From the NCBI GenBank assembly GCA_021772875.1, contig JAJFLD010000210.1, forward strand, positions 1 to 15,969: a stretch of DNA of 15,969 nt. Direction: 5' to 3'. Each line of letters begins with the position of its first letter. Within the stretch, counting starts at the first letter, position 1. Shown one piece after another: positions 14,260 to 15,969 of the stretch. Both the position numbers and the translations under genes were made by a program. A model generated the notes under the pieces. That model saw only the letters and a list, made by a program, of their open reading frames with translations, was not told the DNA's origin and did not search any database. This DNA comes from Ghiorsea sp. Lineage in GTDB: Bacteria; Pseudomonadota; Zetaproteobacteria; Mariprofundales; Mariprofundaceae.

Positions 14260-15969
14260 ATGAATAATTCTGCGCTTTTAAAACAACAACTTAAACAACG
14301 TATTTTACTGCTTGATGGTGCCATGGGCACGATGATTCAGGATTATAAACTTGAAGAAGCCGATTATCGCGGCGAGCGATTTGCTGATTGGCCCAGTGAT
14401 TTAAAAGGCAATAATGATTTATTAAGCCTTACCCAACCGCAAATTATCAAAGAAATTCATACTGCATACCTAGATGCAGGTGCAGATATTCTCGAAACCA
14501 ACACCTTTAGTTCCAATGCTGCATCCATGGCGGATTATGACATGGAAGAGCTTGTTTATGAGCTTAATGTTGCAGGGGCAAAGTTAGCCCGTGAAGCGTG
14601 TGATGCTTTTTCAAGTGAAGATAAACCACGTTTTGTTGCAGGTGTAGTTGGCCCAACCACGCGCACTGCTTCGATTTCACCAGATGTGAATGACCCAGGC
14701 TTTCGTAATGTGACATTCATGGAGCTTGTTGAAACCTATAAAGTCGCAACCAAAGGTCTGGTTGATGGTGGATCAGACATCATTTTGATTGAAACCATTT
14801 TTGATGTCTTAAATGCCAAAGCGGCGATTTATGCAGTGAAAGAAACCTTTGAAGAGATGGGTGTTGATCTGCCCATTATGATTTCTGGCACCATCACCGA
14901 TGCCTCAGGGCGCACATTATCTGGGCAAACTGCGGTAGCCTTTTACAATTCAATGGCTCATGCAGAGCCTATTTCGATAGGTTTAAACTGTGCGCTTGGT
15001 GCTGGTGAATTGCGTCAGTATATTGAAGAATTATCCAACACTTCGCCTTGTTATATCAATGCCCATCCCAATGCTGGTTTGCCCAATGCTATGGGTGGTT
15101 ATGATGAAACACCTGAAGAAATGGCGGCTGAAATTGGCGAGTGGGCAAGGTCTGGCTTTTTAAATATTATTGGTGGTTGTTGTGGTACAGGGCCAGAGCA
15201 TATCAAAGCCATGGCAGAAGCTGTTGCAGGTGTGGCACCACGCCAAATTCCAGAGCTTAAAGTGCAGTGTAGATTGTCGGGTTTAGAACCCTTGTTGATT
15301 GATGAAAATTCATTGTTTGTGAACGTAGGTGAGCGCGCGAACATTACAGGCTCTGCGATGTTCAAACGTTTGGTGATGGAAGGCAACTACGACACCGCCT
15401 TGGATGTTTGCCGTGAGCAGGTAGAAAATGGTGCACAAATCATCGATGTGAATATGGATGAGGCCATGCTTGATGGTGTGGTGGCGATGCGCACGTTCTT
15501 GAATTTAATCGCTTCTGAGCCTGATATTTCTAAAGTTCCGGTGATGATTGATAGCTCGAAATGGGAAATTATTGAAGCTGGATTGCAGTGTGTGCAAGGC
15601 AAAGGTGTGGTCAATTCCATCTCGCTTAAAGAGGGTGAAGAAGCTTTTATCAAACATGCCAGACTTATCAGAAAGTATGGTGCCGCAGCCGTGGTCATGG
15701 CCTTTGATGAAGATGGTCAGGCAGATACCTTTAAACGTAAAACTGAGATTTGTGCGCGCTCGTATAAAGTATTAACCGAGCAATGTGGTTTCCCCCCTGA
15801 AGATATTATTTTTGATCCGAATATCTTTGCTATCGCCACAGGTATTGAAGAGCACAATAATTATGCCGTAGATTTCATTGAAGCAACCGGCTGGATCAAA
15901 CAGAACCTGCCACATGCGATGATCTCCGGTGGCGTATCTAACGTATCCTTCTCTTTCCGTGGTAACAAT
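14260..15969 (+). CDS. metH: Cobalamin-dependent methionine synthase, N-terminal part (cut by window end)
   Basis: 570 codons are visible and the frame is still open at the window edge; the family is about 1,200 residues. MetH transfers a methyl group from methyltetrahydrofolate through cobalamin to homocysteine. Residues 1 to about 325 are the homocysteine-binding barrel: LLDGAMGTMIQ (17-27), ETNTF (79-83), GPTTRTASISPDVNDP (131-146), and zinc ligands Cys244 (GLNCALG) with Cys307-Cys308 (GGCCGT). From about 345 comes the pterin-binding barrel: FVNVGERANITGS, NGAQIIDVNMDE, MIDSSKW, VVMAFDEDGQADT, IIFDPNIFA and SGGVSNVSFSFRGNN. It is close to E. coli MetH along its length. The cobalamin and activation domains lie beyond the window. 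No Shine-Dalgarno precedes the ATG, and there is no room for a riboswitch in the 50 nt after the aminotransferase. Confidence 0.97.
   Translation, partial: MNNSALLKQQLKQRILLLDGAMGTMIQDYKLEEADYRGERFADWPSDLKGNNDLLSLTQPQIIKEIHTAYLDAGADILETNTFSSNAASMADYDMEELVYELNVAGAKLAREACDAFSSEDKPRFVAGVVGPTTRTASISPDVNDPGFRNVTFMELVETYKVATKGLVDGGSDIILIETIFDVLNAKAAIYAVKETFEEMGVDLPIMISGTITDASGRTLSGQTAVAFYNSMAHAEPISIGLNCALGAGELRQYIEELSNTSPCYINAHPNAGLPNAMGGYDETPEEMAAEIGEWARSGFLNIIGGCCGTGPEHIKAMAEAVAGVAPRQIPELKVQCRLSGLEPLLIDENSLFVNVGERANITGSAMFKRLVMEGNYDTALDVCREQVENGAQIIDVNMDEAMLDGVVAMRTFLNLIASEPDISKVPVMIDSSKWEIIEAGLQCVQGKGVVNSISLKEGEEAFIKHARLIRKYGAAAVVMAFDEDGQADTFKRKTEICARSYKVLTEQCGFPPEDIIFDPNIFAIATGIEEHNNYAVDFIEATGWIKQNLPHAMISGGVSNVSFSFRGNN

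Overview
The window is a stretch of proteobacterial chromosome, AT-leaning in base composition. It carries mostly housekeeping genes, with a decayed accessory patch at the left edge. A BamD-type outer-membrane assembly lipoprotein points to a Gram-negative host. MaeB and MetH are close to their E. coli counterparts along their length. The very large DUF3683/GlcD/GlcF-type oxidoreductase is a family I associate mainly with Betaproteobacteria. The gyrA-serS-bamD order is not the usual beta- or gammaproteobacterial arrangement, so a deeper proteobacterial lineage (for example Zetaproteobacteria) is possible. That assignment is inference only.

Left edge (1-933): the 3' end of an unrecognised gene, then a heavily decayed IS3-family transposase with two nonsense codons, several frameshifts, an internal deletion and a missing C-terminus. 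The remnant stops about 50 bp from the 3' end of a tRNA-Arg(CCU) gene (934-1010, minus strand), so the tRNA may mark the edge of an eroded island.

Minus-strand block (1054-9075), in transcription order: maeB (NADP malic enzyme with phosphotransacetylase-like domain), a Crp-family regulator, gyrA, serS, bamD and a small NTF2-like lipoprotein. Junctions are tight: 18 nt for maeB/crp, a 4-nt ATGA overlap for gyrA/serS, 7 nt for serS/bamD and 1 nt for bamD/lipoprotein. The only sizeable gap is about 98 nt before gyrA, where a promoter-like sequence is visible. I saw no convincing intrinsic terminator in the block.

Divergent control region (9076-9250): this separates maeB from the plus-strand genes. 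It holds a near-perfect CRP-type palindrome (TGTGA-N6-TCACG on the minus strand) overlapping a candidate maeB -35 element. The nearby Crp-family protein keeps both a CRP-like recognition helix and the cAMP-contact residues, so a local regulatory circuit on the pyruvate/2-hydroxyacid node is plausible.

Plus-strand block (9251-15969): a 1268-residue fused flavin/iron-sulfur 2-hydroxyacid dehydrogenase; a class I/II aminotransferase only 3 nt downstream and in the same reading frame; then metH (cobalamin-dependent methionine synthase), cut by the window end after 570 codons. The metH start lacks a Shine-Dalgarno and sits just below an extended -10 motif, suggesting a leaderless message.

No CRISPR array, intact mobile element or clearly new multi-gene system was seen. 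The best leads are the divergent CRP-box circuit, the dehydrogenase-aminotransferase pair, the possible leaderless metH, and the tRNA-flanking remnant.
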